Origin: Ceratotherium simum simum
Lineage: Eukaryota; Chordata; Mammalia; Perissodactyla; Rhinocerotidae
NCBI RefSeq assembly: GCF_000283155.1
Contig: NW_004454262.1
Location: 1,671,434 to 1,735,433 of the forward strand
Direction: 5' to 3'
DNA length: 64,000 nt
Shown: positions 12,040-23,679 of the stretch, one piece after another
Numbering within the stretch: the first letter of the stretch is position 1
Layout of the letters: each line of letters begins with the position of its first letter
The notes under the pieces: generated by a model
What the model was told of the DNA's origin: nothing
The model's input: only the letters and a program-made list of their open reading frames with translations
Database searches by the model: none
Made by a program: the position numbers and the translations under genes

Positions 12040-15000
12040 TTTCACAAACGCATACACACTTGGGAATTCACCATGAACAAACTTCACTAATAAATTAGTA
12101 AAGGGAATTTTGAGAAGAAAAATGATCCAAGTTGGAAGCATGGAAATCCAGGAAGGAAAGAAGTATAGCAGAAAAGGTCAATATTTGGGTAAATCTAAAT
12201 TATCATTGACTAAGAAAACAATATATACTATATAGAATTAAAATACGTGAAACAACAGTGTTAAAGGCAGAACTGGAGTGAGTGGAGTTAAAATGTTCTA
12301 AGATTCTTTTATATATTTGGGAACAGCACCAATTTATATTGGACTAAGTCTAAGTTACATTTCATAACATCTAGGGTAAACATTGTATTAGTTTCCTAGG
12401 ACTGCCATAACAAATTACCACAAACTGGGTGGCTTAAAACAACAGAAATTTATTCTCTCACAGTTCTTGGAGCTGGAAGACACAAATAAGGTGTTGGCAG
12501 GCCATGTTCCCTTTGAAGGCTCTAGGGAGGAATCCTTGCCTCTTGCGGCTTCCAGTGGCTTGTGGCAAACCTTGATGTTCCTGATGTAGCTGTATCACTC
12601 CAATCTTTGCCTCCATCATCAAATATGTTCTCCCCTTGTGTCTCTCTGTGAGACTCTTTCTCTCCTCCTCTTCCTATAAGAACACCAACCTTTGATTGTA
12701 GGGCCCACCCTGATCCAGTATGAATGCATGTTAACTAATTACAATTTTGAAGACAGTGTTTTCAAAGAGGGTCACATTCTGAAGTTCCGGGTAGACATGA
12801 ATTTGGGGGAGACATTATCCAACCCACTTCAAGCATTAAAAGAAAAGGAAAAGAATACATAATAAATAAGCTAATAAAGCAGGAAATGTAAAATATAAAA
12901 TACTTGTTAATCCAAGAAGTAAAGAGAGGAGACTAAAAGAAACATTGAACAAATGGATAAATAAGAAACAAATAGTAAGAAAGGGGATTTAAACTCAAAT
13001 AAGATCAGCAATTACATCACATGGAAATTGACTAAACACTCCCATTTGAAATACAAAGATTCTTAAACTATAGGAAAAACACAATTACATGTAGAATTAA
13101 ATTACATGAAACAACAGTATTAAGGGTAGAACTACGGTCAGTGGAGTTAAGTGAAATGTAAGAATACAGAATGTTCAAAGGTAAAAGGATACACAACATA
13201 TCATGTAAACACTAATCAGAAGAAAGCTGATGTTGCTATACTAATATCAGACAAAATAGCCTTTAAGACAAGAAGTATTATTAGAGATAGAGATTTATTT
13301 CAGAATGATGAAAGGATCAAGTCACCAGGAAGATATAACAATTCTAAATGCATAGGCATATAATAACATAACCTCAAATATATAAAGTAAAATTTAAATA
13401 ATTTTTAGGACTTATAGAGAAATTAACAATCTATACATCTCAGTAACTGATAGGAAAAAAAAGACAACAATCAGTAAAGATATAGAGGATCTGAAGAACA
13501 ACAAACAAACAAATTGACATTTATAGAACACTGCAACCAATGGTTGCATTATACTTATTCTTTTCAACTACACTTGGAACCTTCACCAAAATCAACCAAT
13601 TGCAAGGCCACAGCAGTGGTCAAAAGATTTCAAAGTACTGAACTCATCTATGAAATGTTCTCTGAATACAGTGAAATTAAATGAGATGTCAATATAAAAA
13701 GGTAACTAGAAAATCCCTAACGTTTGGAAATTAAACAATAGAATTATAAATAATCCATGATTTAAAAAAGAAATCCAAGTAGAAGTTAAGTAATATTTTG
13801 AAATGAGGTGAATGATAATGCAACCATGACATAAAATTTGTGGAATACAGCTAAAGTGTACTTAGAAGGACATGTATACTTTACTTACTGGCATATATTG
13901 GTCAATTTAAAAAACTGAAATCAATAAAGAAGAAAGGAGAAAGAAAGGAAGAAAAAATAGAAGGAAGAAAGAAGCAGAAATTAATAAACTAGAAAACAAA
14001 TATTCAATGGAGAAGAATACCAAAAGGCTAGCAAATTAATAAAATTTATAAAGCTTTGGCAAGATTGAGAATAAAATACAAATTACTGTCAGAGATTAAA
14101 AAAAGGAGACATTACTAGATCCTACTGACATTATAAAGATGAGAGGATATTACTTTTTTTGCCAATAAATTTTAAAAGTTAAAAAAATGGATAAATTCCT
14201 AGAAAGACATAAGTCTGTGAAATTGTCACAAAAAGAAAATCTCTATAATTCTATATCTAATAAATAAATTGAATCTGTAATTTAAAACTTTCCTACAAAG
14301 AAATTCAAGGTCCAGAGGGCATTATCAGTGAATTTATCCAAATTTTACAAAAACAGGAAATAATAAAAAGAACACTTCCAATTCATTTTATAAGGCCAAC
14401 ATGACCTCCATACAAACACTTAAAAGGACATTTACAAGAGAGAAAAATGCAGGCCACTGTCTATTATGAATAAAGTTGCAAAATCTCACTAAAAATATTA
14501 GTAAAGTGAATCTTACTATACATAAAAAAGGAAATAGATCATGACTCAGAAGTTACTCCAGCAATATAATGTTTATTTAACATATAGTCAATTGATGTAC
14601 TTAGTACATTTAGAATATAAAAGAGAAGAATCATGTGATCATCTCTGTATTTCAAAATTAACCTTTCATGATTTAATTGAAAAAATTTCTTAGCAAACTA
14701 GAAACATAAGGGAACTTCTGTAATTGATTTTTTTTAAAAATCTACAAAAATCCTACAGCAAATATCAAACTTAATGGTAAAATATTCAAAGTTTTCCCCC
14801 GGGAGCAAGCATAGAACAAGGATGCTCCCATCACCACTTGTATTCAACATTTTTCTAAATAGCCTAGTTAGTGCAAGAAGGCAAGACAAAGAAATAAAAG
14901 GGATAAGAATTGGAAAGGAAGAAATAAGATTATTATTTGTAGACAACTTGAATATAGAAAATATTAGATAAATTATTTTATTTGGTAAGCGAATGCTGCA

Positions 15001-16905
15001 AGCTTGCTGGACACAACATTCAAAAACTAATAGTATTTTTAAATAAACCATTCCTAAATAAACAATTAGAAAATGTAATTTAAAGACAAAATTAACACTT
15101 GGCACCACTAAATATCAAATATTAGGAATAAATTTAACAAAAGATATTAAAAACCTCCATGTAGGAAACCACAAAACATTATTGAGAGACAGAAAAAGAA
15201 TACCTAAGTAAATGGAATAAATGTACTCTTCATGAATCAGAAGAGCTGTTATTTTAAAGATGCCAACTGTCCCCAAATTGATCCATAGATTCAATGCAAT
15301 CTCAATCAAAATCTCAGCAGCTTTTTATTTCAATGAAAATTGACAAATTAATTCTAATATTTATATAGAAATGCAGTATACTGGCAAATAGCTGACCAAA
15401 ATTAGCCCAAGATTAGCCCACATATTCTAGAAGAATAAAGTTAAAGGACTTACACTAACATATATTAAAAATTAATACAAAGGAATAATAATTAAAATGG
15501 TGTGGTAATGGTGCAAGGTTAGACAGACCGATAGAACAGAATAGAGAATCTAGGAGACCTACTCATATATGGATTCCTGATTTATAATAAAGGCGGCATT
15601 TCAGAGTGAAAAAATGGTCTTTTCAAGAAATGATACTTGGTCAATTGGATTTCCGAATGGAAAGACAAAGTTATTCTTGATCACTACCTCACACTATAAA
15701 AAAAATCAATTATAATTAGGTTGCTCATCAAAATGTGAAGGCTAAAACAATGTAGCTTCTAGACAATAACATAAGAGATTATTTTACAATCTAAGGACAG
15801 CAAAGACTTCTTAAATAGAATATAAAAAGCAGAACATAAAAGAAAAGATTGATAAGTTAGACTGTAAAAACTACTATTAATAAGAATTATTGTTTACCAA
15901 AAAACTCTTAAGAGAGTGAAAAGGCAAGTCACAAATGGCTAGAAAATATCTGCAATGTGTATATACAATAACAGACTCATACTTGGTGTATATGAAGAAC
16001 TACAAATCCATAAGAAAAATACAGACAACCCAATTTTAAATGCACTAAGTAATGAACAACACTATTTTTTCTAAGGCACTGAGGAGGAATGGGAATATTC
16101 TCTTCACAAAAGAGGATATTTAGTTGGCTAATAAATATCTTAAAAAGTGCTCAACCTCAAACATAGGGAAATGGAAAATAAAACGATTAAGATGCCACTA
16201 CATCGCCATTAGAATGGTTAAAATTTTAAAAATTAACAATCCAAGATGTTGAGGAGGATAGAACAATGAGAATTCTCATAAACTGCTGTTTGGAGTGTAA
16301 ATTGTTGCAACTACTTGGAAAATTTAAAGTATGTACTAATGTTAAATATGAACATGACCCAGCAATTCCATCTATAGATATATACCCAACAGAAATGCCT
16401 TAAACATGCACCAAAAAATCATGTAGAAGAACGCTCTCAAGAGAACTATTTGTAACAGCTGAAAGCTAGAAAAAAATGTACTGTTCATGAAAAAGTAGAA
16501 TGGATAAATAAGCTGTGGAATTCATATAATGAAATACATACTTGACAACAATGAAAACCAATAAATTACCACCACACCTAACAACGTGCATGAATTTCCC
16601 AGACATAATGTTGAGGGAAAATGTCAGATACAAAAAAATACACAAGAATGATTCCATTTATATAAATGTCTAAAAGAGGAAGAACTAATTTATGGTGTTA
16701 GAACTACAGATAACTGTTGTTTGGGGGAGGAGAGGGTATAGTGATGGGGAGAGTTTCGTCGATGATGGTAGTGTTTCGTGTCTTGTTCTGGGCGGTGCTT
16801 ACTCAGCTATGATCACTTTGTGAAAATTCACAAGCTGCACACACTGAGTTTATACTTTTCTGAGTATATTTCACACTTAAAAATTTACTTAACAAATAAA
16901 AATTA
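12040..16905 (+). mobile_element. long ancient L1 (L1M-type), interrupted by an MLT1 LTR
   Basis: Nearly the full order of L1 ORF2 is readable in sense: leader and endonuclease region (about 12840-13700), the segment before the reverse transcriptase, the RT (about 14770-14970), the C-terminal region (AATGGTTAAAATTTTAAAAA near 16215; ATGACCCAGCAATTCC near 16350) and a 3' UTR to about 16905. At 14774-14971 the RT box is open, but the catalytic FADD motif reads FVDN, so it cannot be active. Stops and indels occur throughout. About 14440-14740 matches poorly and may be a rearranged segment. A 67-bp stretch at about 12234-12300 recurs at about 13093-13160. Confidence 0.85.
12384..12831 (-). mobile_element. 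MLT1 solo LTR (MaLR, ERVL-type)
   Basis: On the plus strand it starts TGTATTAGTTTCCTAGG and shows the ordered MLT1 words ACAAATTACCACAAACTGGG, CAGAAATTTATTCTCTCA, TATAAGAACACCA and GGTCACATTCTGAAG, all antisense. A 5-bp duplication is plausible, aacat (12379-12383) versus agcat (12832-12836), with one mismatch. No internal retroviral region remains, so it is a recombined solo LTR. It splits the L1 at 12040-16905. Confidence 0.85.
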
Positions 16906-17526
16906 AATCTATAAACAATGCATTTATTTTTATACTTTTTAACAACTTTCCCGAGTTATTAAACTGGTTTGAGAAAAATAGACCTGTTTTTTTTTTCTTT
17001 TATCCGTTATTTAAAAAGCTGCTTTCAGTCTTAAAGCAAATATATCTTCCTTGAAATTTGAAAATGAAAGTTAACATCATTTGCACAGTTGTTGAGGAAT
17101 CACTTAATCCAACTAAAAATGCAATGAAGGCCTCTCATTTGGTTTCACTTTCCCATCTTGAATTAATATAACTGCCGTGGTTTACCCCTGTTAGCTGTTC
17201 ACTATTCTCCCAATTCTAGTTCTGCAGCCCAGTTAGACGTTTTCTTTTTAGTTGAAGCTTAGACCCTGACTCATCCTATGTAGACTAACCCTTCTATTCA
17301 AAATCCTTAAAAAGGATGCTGGGAAGTGATGATTTTGCCCTGGGTTTTTTTGTGTTTATTTCTTAGGTGCATAGAAGACAGTCTAGTGGTGAGAAGCGAT
17401 GGTTGATTATTAAAGAAGTTTATGGGCTTATCTAGTCCACTATCAAAGACTAAATATACCTAATTAATATGTAAAATACATTGTATTGTAGTAAAATAAT
17501 ATAGCCTGTACAATTATTCTCTACAA
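16906..17526. other. unassigned AT-rich non-coding DNA
   Basis: No gene, repeat or regulatory structure that I can support. It contains a T-run at about 16986 and otherwise ordinary AT-rich sequence. Confidence 0.4.
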
Positions 17527-18013
17527 CTGCAGTTCTCAAACTTTTTGGTCTCAGAACCTCTTTACATTCTTAAAAATTATAGAGGACCCTTGGAGCTTTG
17601 GTTTATATCTATCAATATTTACCAAATTAGAAAGTGAGAAATTTTAAAAAAATATATAAATTATTTTTAACATAATATACTCATTACATCTTAACATATA
17701 CAACAGATTTTGATGGAAAACGATTATGTTTTCCAAAACAAAAACTAAGTGAAAAAGTAGCATTGTTTTACATTTTTGCAAATTTTTCTAATGTCTGACT
17801 CAATAGAAGAGAGCTGGATTCTTATCTCTGCTTCTGCACTCAATCTGTTGAAATGTAATATGTCATGAAGTTTTTGGAAAACTTCACTGTATCCACACAA
17901 GAGAGTGAGAGTGAAAACAGCAAATAACATCACATATTATTATGAAAATACGTTTGGCCTCGAGGACCCCCTGAAAGGATCTTGGGGACCTCCCAGGATC
18001 CCCAAACCACTTG
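17527..18013. mobile_element. non-autonomous hAT-type DNA transposon relic
   Basis: The left end reads CTGCAGTTCTCAAACTTTTT and the right end GATCCCCAAACCACTTG, degraded versions of the CAGTGGTTCTCAAAC terminal inverted repeat of hAT-Charlie elements. The body contains CTTAAAAATTATAGAGGACCC and ACATTTTTGCAAATTTTTCTAATGTCTG, which I recall from a common MER family of this type. No transposase frame is present. No 8-bp target duplication is recognisable. Family name not assigned. Confidence 0.6.
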
Positions 18014-18206
18014 ACATAGGAAATTTGTAAGATTTCTTTTTTGTCTGCTATTTTCAGTCAATTTTTGTAAATGTTCCACATGCTTTTGAAAAAAAAAGAT
18101 GTAGGAAATTATACCTGTAATGTAATTAATATAAGTATAATATCAATTGCTTAAATATAATATGAAAAATATGAACACTTTCATAGATTATAAATATAAA
18201 TCAAGG

Positions 18207-18497
18207 GCCGGCCCCATGGCTTAGCGGTTAAGTGTGCGTGCTTCGCTACTGGCAGCCTGGGTTCGGATCCCGGGCGCGCACCGACTCACCGCTTCTCCGG
18301 CCATGCTGAGGCAGCGTCCCACATACAGCAACTAGAAGGATGTGCAACTATGACATACAACTATCTACTGGGGCGGGGGGGAGAAGGACGATTGGCAATA
18401 GATGTTAGCTCAGAGCCGGTCTTCCTCAGCAAAAAGAGGAGGATTAGCACGGATGTTAGCTCAGGGCTGATCTTCCTCACAAAAAATATATATATAT
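18207..18497 (+). mobile_element. ERE SINE, full length with long tail
   Basis: Sense ERE with head GGCCGGCCCCATGGCTTAGC and both tail modules: CAACTAGAAGGATGTGCAAC and two GTTAGCTCAG blocks separated by AAAAAGAGGAGGATTAGC. It ends in a (TA) run. A 13-bp duplication, atataaatcaagg, is at 18194-18206 and 18498-18510. The insertion cut the left edge of the hAT element that follows, so the right duplication includes its first bases. Confidence 0.95.
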
Positions 18498-18505
18498 ATA
18501 TAAAT

Positions 18506-18700
18506 CAAGGGTCAGCAAACTATGGCCTGTTTTTGTATGGCACTTGAGCTAATTACAGTTTTTATATTTCTAAAGGATTGTTAAAACACACACTCACACA
18601 CACACACACACAAGAATATTCAACAGGGACCATACATGGCATGCAAAGCCTAAAATGTTTTTCTATCTGGCTCTTTACAGAAAGAGTTTGCTGACCACTA
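18506..18700. mobile_element. non-autonomous hAT-type DNA transposon
   Basis: Terminal inverted repeats are visible: CAAGGGTCAGCAAACTATGG at the left and AGTTTGCTGACCAC at the right, from the CAGGGGTCAGCAAAC family. The right half keeps GCAAAGCCTAAAATGTTTTTCTATCTGGCTCTTTACAGAAA. A (CA)n microsatellite at about 18585-18612 replaces part of the middle. The element at 60353-60675 belongs to the same family. Confidence 0.75.
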
Positions 18701-19288
18701 AACAAACTACCCATTGTACTACTCATTTTAGATATAACCATATGTATTTTTTTTCTGCTTGGCAAGTAAAAAAATTCAAGTTTGTTGAAAGCATCTTGGT
18801 ATGAATATGAGCTTTACGGCATTTTAAAAAGTTTTGTTTCATATGTTTTGACAAGTAGAGTTTTCTCCACTTTTAATTTATCCTTGAATTTTATTTGTTG
18901 TTTTCAATATTGCCATTTAATTTTTTTATACTCCTAAGTTGTTTTTAATGTGCCTCCTGTAAAATATATGTTGTTGGATTGTGTATTTTTAATATAATCT
19001 GAGAGTATTTGACTTTAAGTAGGTTAATTTGGTTCATTCACATTTGTTGCATAAATAATACTTGCTCTTCAGTCATCTCAGCATCTCATACTATTTTTTT
19101 AAAATTTATTTTCTAACTTTGACCATCTGCAATGCACGTTCTTTGATTTTCTTAATCTACTAGTAATTTTTAAGGCATATGGCCATTGTAATACAATTAG
19201 TGGTTGCTAATATCCATGCAAATATTTGAAGCAACAATGTGAAGAATGAAACTATCTATTCAAGAAACTCAAGTAAATGAGAAATAAA
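18701..19288. other. unassigned AT-rich non-coding DNA
   Basis: I see nothing beyond AT-rich sequence with T-runs. An ancient antisense LINE remnant is possible between about 18830 and 19060 but cannot be supported. Confidence 0.35.
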
Positions 19289-19516
19289 AATGGCAATAGC
19301 TCCTGTTTATTGTGTCAGGGTCTGTGCAAAGCATTTGCATAAATCAGCTCATTTAATCCTCACAAAAGTCCTACGAGTAGGTTCCTCTTAAAGATGAGAG
19401 CTCATGGGGCTTAAATAAGTTGTCCCTAGTCGTCCTTCCAGTGAGTGGCAGACATGGAAGTCAAACTGTCACCTGGCTGAGTGTAAAGCCCCCTCATTAA
19501 CCACCCTACTATACTG
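19289..19516 (-). mobile_element. MIR SINE, antisense, near full length
   Basis: The antisense MIR words appear in order: CTCATTTAATCCTCACAAAAGTCCTACGAGTAGG, TCTTAAAGATGAGAG, AAATAAGTTGTCCCTAGTC, GTGAGTGGCAGACATGG and a tRNA-like end TTAACCACCCTACTATACTG. It spans almost the whole family length. Confidence 0.85.
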
Positions 19517-20009
19517 GAGCCCTCGCTAAGCTGGGCAGTCTATCCCAAAGAGCCCAGGGGGCAGGCTCTTCTCTTGCTGCAGTCTTTTCTCCCATTCTGC
19601 CCACTCTATAAGGAGCTGTGGTGGACCGTGTCTGCAAAATCCATTGCTCCCATGGAAGTACAACACTATATGTGTTGAACTATATGTTCACTAAAGTCCC
19701 CAGAGAACTTGGGAGAAAGCTCTAAGGTGTAGGTCTGATGGGGGCCAGAAAGGGTGGTTATTCTGAGCTCTCAACTCACAATTGTCCTTTAGACTCCAAA
19801 TTCAAGCTACATACTTGCGTGGTCCTTGATACCTTATTTGTCCATTTTTCCTCTTAGAACTAAGATATTCAAATTTGCAATATATACCTATGTCCAAGGT
19901 GTCTGTTTCTTAGTTTTTCATTGGTTTTATATATATGGTTTTCCTGTCTTTGTCTTTTAGACTGTAACCTCCTTAGAACTCAGATTGGCCTTAAGAAAAA
20001 AAAATCCCT

Positions 20010-20660
20010 TTGAGAACAAGATGGTTGCAGAAGTCCATTCTTATGATAAATAAAGAGAAGGAAAGAGGGAGAGGGAGAGAGAGAGGGAAGAAGGGAAGAA
20101 GGGAAGAAGGAAAAAATTGTGTATGGAATTATTCAGGGCAGAACTTTCACCTGTTATTTAAGGTCATCCACCCTCTAGCTTTCTTATCTCAACTCTCTGG
20201 TCTCCTGATCGCTTCTGAAAAGAAGAGAGTGTGGTCCCTTGAATCAAAGAGCTCTGCCTTCTGGGACATCTCTCCTGTCTCTGGCTGTAATGTTCTGTCT
20301 TTCCCTGCCTGCAGAGGTCAAACTTGGTGTATACAGAGTCACTCCTCCATCTCTAATCGACCAGGAATTATTTCCCACTCTCAGAATCACTCTGCACAGC
20401 ACTGGGCCATCACTACCCATCAGAGTTGGCCTGTGAGTTGGAGCAGAGACACCATGGCGGGCTTTCCATCTCAGTCAAGACATCACTATCCCAGGAATCC
20501 TTCCCCTCCTCTGGGTTTCCCTTATGGCTTTAATATATTACACACTTTGGGGAGGTGGCCCATGATTCCCCCTGTGTATTTGACTAAAGCAGACTATGGC
20601 TGGAGTGGGGTTGAAGTGCAAGCATCACGTGGAAGTAGCTCCTCAGATACAGTTAATTAA
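20010..20660 (+). other. 216-codon open frame, probably not coding
   Basis: This is the longest open frame in the window. Its first 40 codons lie in a purine-rich simple repeat and give an Arg/Glu/Gly/Lys-rich stretch (MRTRWLQKSILMINKEKERG and onward). The rest is Ser/Pro-rich and of no recognised family, with no signal peptide or membrane segment. No CpG island, splice context or poly(A) signal is apparent nearby. A possible internal acceptor exists at about 20312 (TTTCCCTGCCTGCAG). I judge it a chance frame in locally GC-richer DNA. Confidence 0.12.
20052..20112 (+). repeat. (GGGA/GAA)n purine-rich simple repeat
   Basis: An almost uninterrupted purine tract (GAAAGAGGGAGAGGGAGAGA, then three GGGAAGAA units). 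The five GGG runs are spaced closely enough to allow a G-quadruplex on the plus strand, though loops are uneven. Confidence 0.85.
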
Positions 20661-20969
20661 ACATTTAAATAGCCTAAGTATTTGTGCCTTGGTTCTTTCC
20701 ACAAAGGATTCAAGGACTCTGGTTAATTATTTCTAATAAAGCTTTGGAAACTAGCATAATATTTCCCCCAAATGGGCATAAATATAATTAAGAGAGTAAA
20801 ATTCACTAATAAAGATAACATTGATAACCCTGACATATTTCACATTGAACACTCCATGTGGTTTTGGGGTTACAAATCTCAAGAGCCCAGGAATAAGAGC
20901 TCCTAGATTTTCAGAGTCAGTAGGCAAGCATCACACTAGGCATGATCTGATGTGGGTATCCAATATTTA

Positions 20970-21095
20970 GGGTGTGGAAATGAGCCCGAAGCCTTAGGAA
21001 CTGCTTTTCTCTAGCTGTGTGACTTTCGGCGAGTCATTTAATCTTTCTCCCTTAGAATTTTCTTTTCTGTAAAATGAGGGAGATATTCGAAGAAA
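20970..21095 (+). mobile_element. MIR SINE fragment
   Basis: The MIR core is clear: CTAGCTGTGTGACTTTCGGCGAGTCATTTAATCTTTCT followed by TTTTCTGTAAAATGAGGGAGAT. Only the tRNA-proximal and core parts are present; the LINE-like tail is lost. Confidence 0.75.
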
Positions 21096-21439
21096 TCACT
21101 AAGAAATCTTCCTTTCTGTGATTTGACCCTTATAAATCCCACATTACAATTTAATCATATATCTGTTAAATTGATTGACATTCTTTAAAAAGATACTTGA
21201 AACTTTCTGAGCACCTCTTCCCTTCCCTTAATTTCCAACTCTGTAACAGCTTTAACTCTAAGAATAGAACATGGCATTGAAATGAGCTGTATACTTTTGT
21301 GTTTATGTGGAAAAATTCTTATAGTAGCTTTATTTGCCTGTGTGGCTAGATATTTAGCCCTTTAATTTCAATGCAGTAATTCATCCATATTATTTAAAGA
21401 TGAAACAAATGTGTATCTGATTTTTTAATTACAGTCACA

Positions 21440-21600
21440 AGAGACACCATTCCAAGTGAGCTCTGCTTCCTACTGAGAGGCCATGTTCATTTTCCTTGCA
21501 AGATTATACATGAACAATTGTTACTGAAATAAGTGAAATCACAGAGTCCCTAAAAATAGATACAGGTTTATTTCTTTCTACTTGCATTTCATCTACACAG
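21440..21600. promoter_or_regulatory. candidate regulatory element (SOX and MEF2-like sites)
   Basis: A repeat-free stretch contains a palindromic SOX-type pair AACAATTGTT (21513-21522) and a perfect MEF2-type match CTAAAAATAG (21550-21559) within 40 bp. These are direct string matches to known consensus sites. That the block is functional is inference, since such short motifs also occur by chance. Confidence 0.2.
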
Positions 21601-22424
21601 TAGCAATCCTTTCTTACAGGCATTAACTCAATGTGGTCTTCGATCCTTTGAAGAGATTCTTGATTTGGTTCTCCTTTCAAATTATTTCCTCAGGAGAAAA
21701 ATACCAGAGATACCCGAAGTTGCAGAATTAACTCGAGCATAGTATCTCTCTTTCTTCTCCTGCAACTGCCATTTGCTAACTTCCCAATTAATTCTTCACA
21801 CCCGCCCTCCACCCACCTACACCCTTGCATACGATCTGTCTTAGTCATTTGACACTATCTACTAGAATCAGTATAGTAGCACCTTGATTAATATTCACAG
21901 TAAGTGCTATTTCAAAGATCCTTAGTAGAATGTACTTATTTTCTTCCAGCAAATTTTCAGGTTGCTTAAGGTCAAGCCAACTTCAATGCAGAAGGAGGTA
22001 TTTAACAAACATCTTATCCTAAGATATTTAACTAATCCTTTGCTTCGTCAAAGTTTGATTTAATTCCTCAATTAAATGTGGAAGGACCACATAGAAGGGG
22101 TCATTATTTAAAGATTACAAGATGAGTTGGTGAAAAAAATTGGGAGGGAGTTTATAATCTCTGACCCAGCAGCAAGGAAATTCTGAAATGTAGAAGTGCT
22201 TCTCCACGACAAAGGTCTAATTCTCCCTTAGTGAATGACAAAAGAAATTGAGAGGAACCTAATTTTTCTAGGGGGTCCCAGTTCCTACACTTCAACATAT
22301 GGTATCACAAAAATGCACAAATAAATGTTTGAATACACACACATAAGTGCATACATAGCAATAACTCAAAACTACAGCAAGTGTGTCCACAGAATAACTC
22401 TATGTTTTGATATATTAGGCAGCA
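21601..22424. other. unassigned non-coding DNA
   Basis: No gene or confident repeat is visible. The sequence is not simple and could be unique DNA. Confidence 0.4.
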
Positions 22425-22520
22425 AGCATTTTAAAGACAGAGACTGCGCCTTACTTCTATCCCCGGCCTCTGTTGTGGTGTCTGTAAATGGTAGTCAACA
22501 AATACATGTTACTGACCACG
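22425..22520 (+). mobile_element. L2 3' end fragment
   Basis: AAGACAGAGACTGCGCCTTACTTCTATCCCCGGCC and GGTAGTCAACAAATACATGTTACTGA correspond to the last 90 bp of the sense L2 consensus (GGGCAGGGAC...TATCCCCAG...AATAAATATTTGTTGAATGA). Confidence 0.5.
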
Positions 22521-22522
22521 TA

Positions 22523-22672
22523 AATAATAACAATAACTAAGCATTCTAATCACTTGCCATTATTTTACTTAATATAATACCCACTAAAATGCGGTAAGGT
22601 GATTATTTTTGGTACCCTTATTTTATAGAAAAGGACGCTGAGATTTAAAATAATAATGTACTTGTCTGTGAT
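22523..22672 (-). mobile_element. MIR SINE fragment, antisense
   Basis: Antisense MIR words: AATAACTAAGCATTCTAATCACTTGCCATTATTTTACTTAAT, then TACCCTTATTTTATAGAAAAGGACGCTGAG. The tRNA-like end is missing. Confidence 0.55.
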
Positions 22673-22904
22673 CCCCAGAGCCCATGATCACTTAGATCAT
22701 TAAGTTTACCTTTTAAGGTGCTTTCATAAAAACTCTGGAAAACAAATTATTATTCACATTTTCCAAAAAATTTTCTTATAGCCATTGTAAATTGATGGCT
22801 TTTGCCATTCTCATTTTAAAGGTCTGGTTATAGAGGCAAAAGGATAACTAAATAAATTCTTCATACAACCAGCCAAGAATAGACAAAGAATATAATTTTA
22901 TAAG

Positions 22905-23270
22905 TTTTGTCTCAATGCTCATCCCACAGGATTTGAATCGAAATAGTCCTTCCAGCCGTTATACTAAATATTTTATTAATAATTGCTGTAGGCTCAATTG
23001 GATCATTGGCCTTGTCAGATTTTCCAGGATCTTTTCTTTGCTGGCCCTCATTTTGAGCCTGGATCTCTGCTTAATACGATTTCAATTGATCGGGCTGTAC
23101 TTTGTTGTCTTGTAGGAGGATCATGGAAAAGGCAAGTACAATATTTCACAGAGTGAGGCCTTACTGCCGCCTTCTCATCTTCTTTATTAGCCATCTTGTT
23201 ATATTTCCTGTGCTGACAGTTGAAATCCAAAAGGATCAACCTTTACAAATTTATATTTACTGATCGTTCA
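22905..23270. promoter_or_regulatory. candidate conserved non-coding element
   Basis: This repeat-free stretch has the texture of vertebrate developmental enhancers: TATTTTATTAATAATTGCTG, a TCAATTGATC core, a SOX-like CTTTGTTGTC, a YY1-like GCCATCTTG, and retained CpGs (AATCGAAATAG, AATACGATTT, GATCGGGC, CTGCCGCC) in otherwise CpG-poor DNA. I see no reading frame that would explain it. Function is inference and rests on expected cross-species conservation. Confidence 0.3.
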
Positions 23271-23434
23271 TCTCAGGAGTTTACAACACGGGTTATTCCT
23301 GAATAATTCAGTCTAAAAACCTGAGCAAAACTTGGGGGAAAATCCTTTCACTAGGGTGGTAAGCTGCCTGATTTAGTTACACATTGCATAAGAAAAACTA
23401 ACCAAGTATCATTTATGATTTCTAAAAGTCATTT

Positions 23435-23679
23435 TGTTGTTGTTGTTGTTAGGAAGATCAGCCCTGAGCTAACATCTGCCAATCCTCCTCTTTTTTTGCT
23501 GAGGAAGACTGGCCCTGGGCTAACATCTGTGCCCATCTTCCTCCACTTTATATGGGACGCCACCACAGCATGGCTTGACAAGCAGTGCGTCGGTGCGCGC
23601 CTGGGATCCAAACCGGCGAACCCCAGGCCGCCACAGCAGAGCGTGTGCACTTAACCACTTGTGCCACTGGGCCGGCCCC
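23435..23679 (-). mobile_element. ERE SINE, full length, variant head
   Basis: Antisense ERE whose head complement reads CCACTGGGCCGGCCCC and whose body has the CTTGACAAGCAGTGCG and TTTATATGGGACGCC variants, unlike the TCTCCGGCCATGC type elsewhere. A perfect 14-bp duplication, tctaaaagtcattt, is at 23421-23434 and 23680-23693. A (TTG)n run marks the tail end. Confidence 0.95.
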
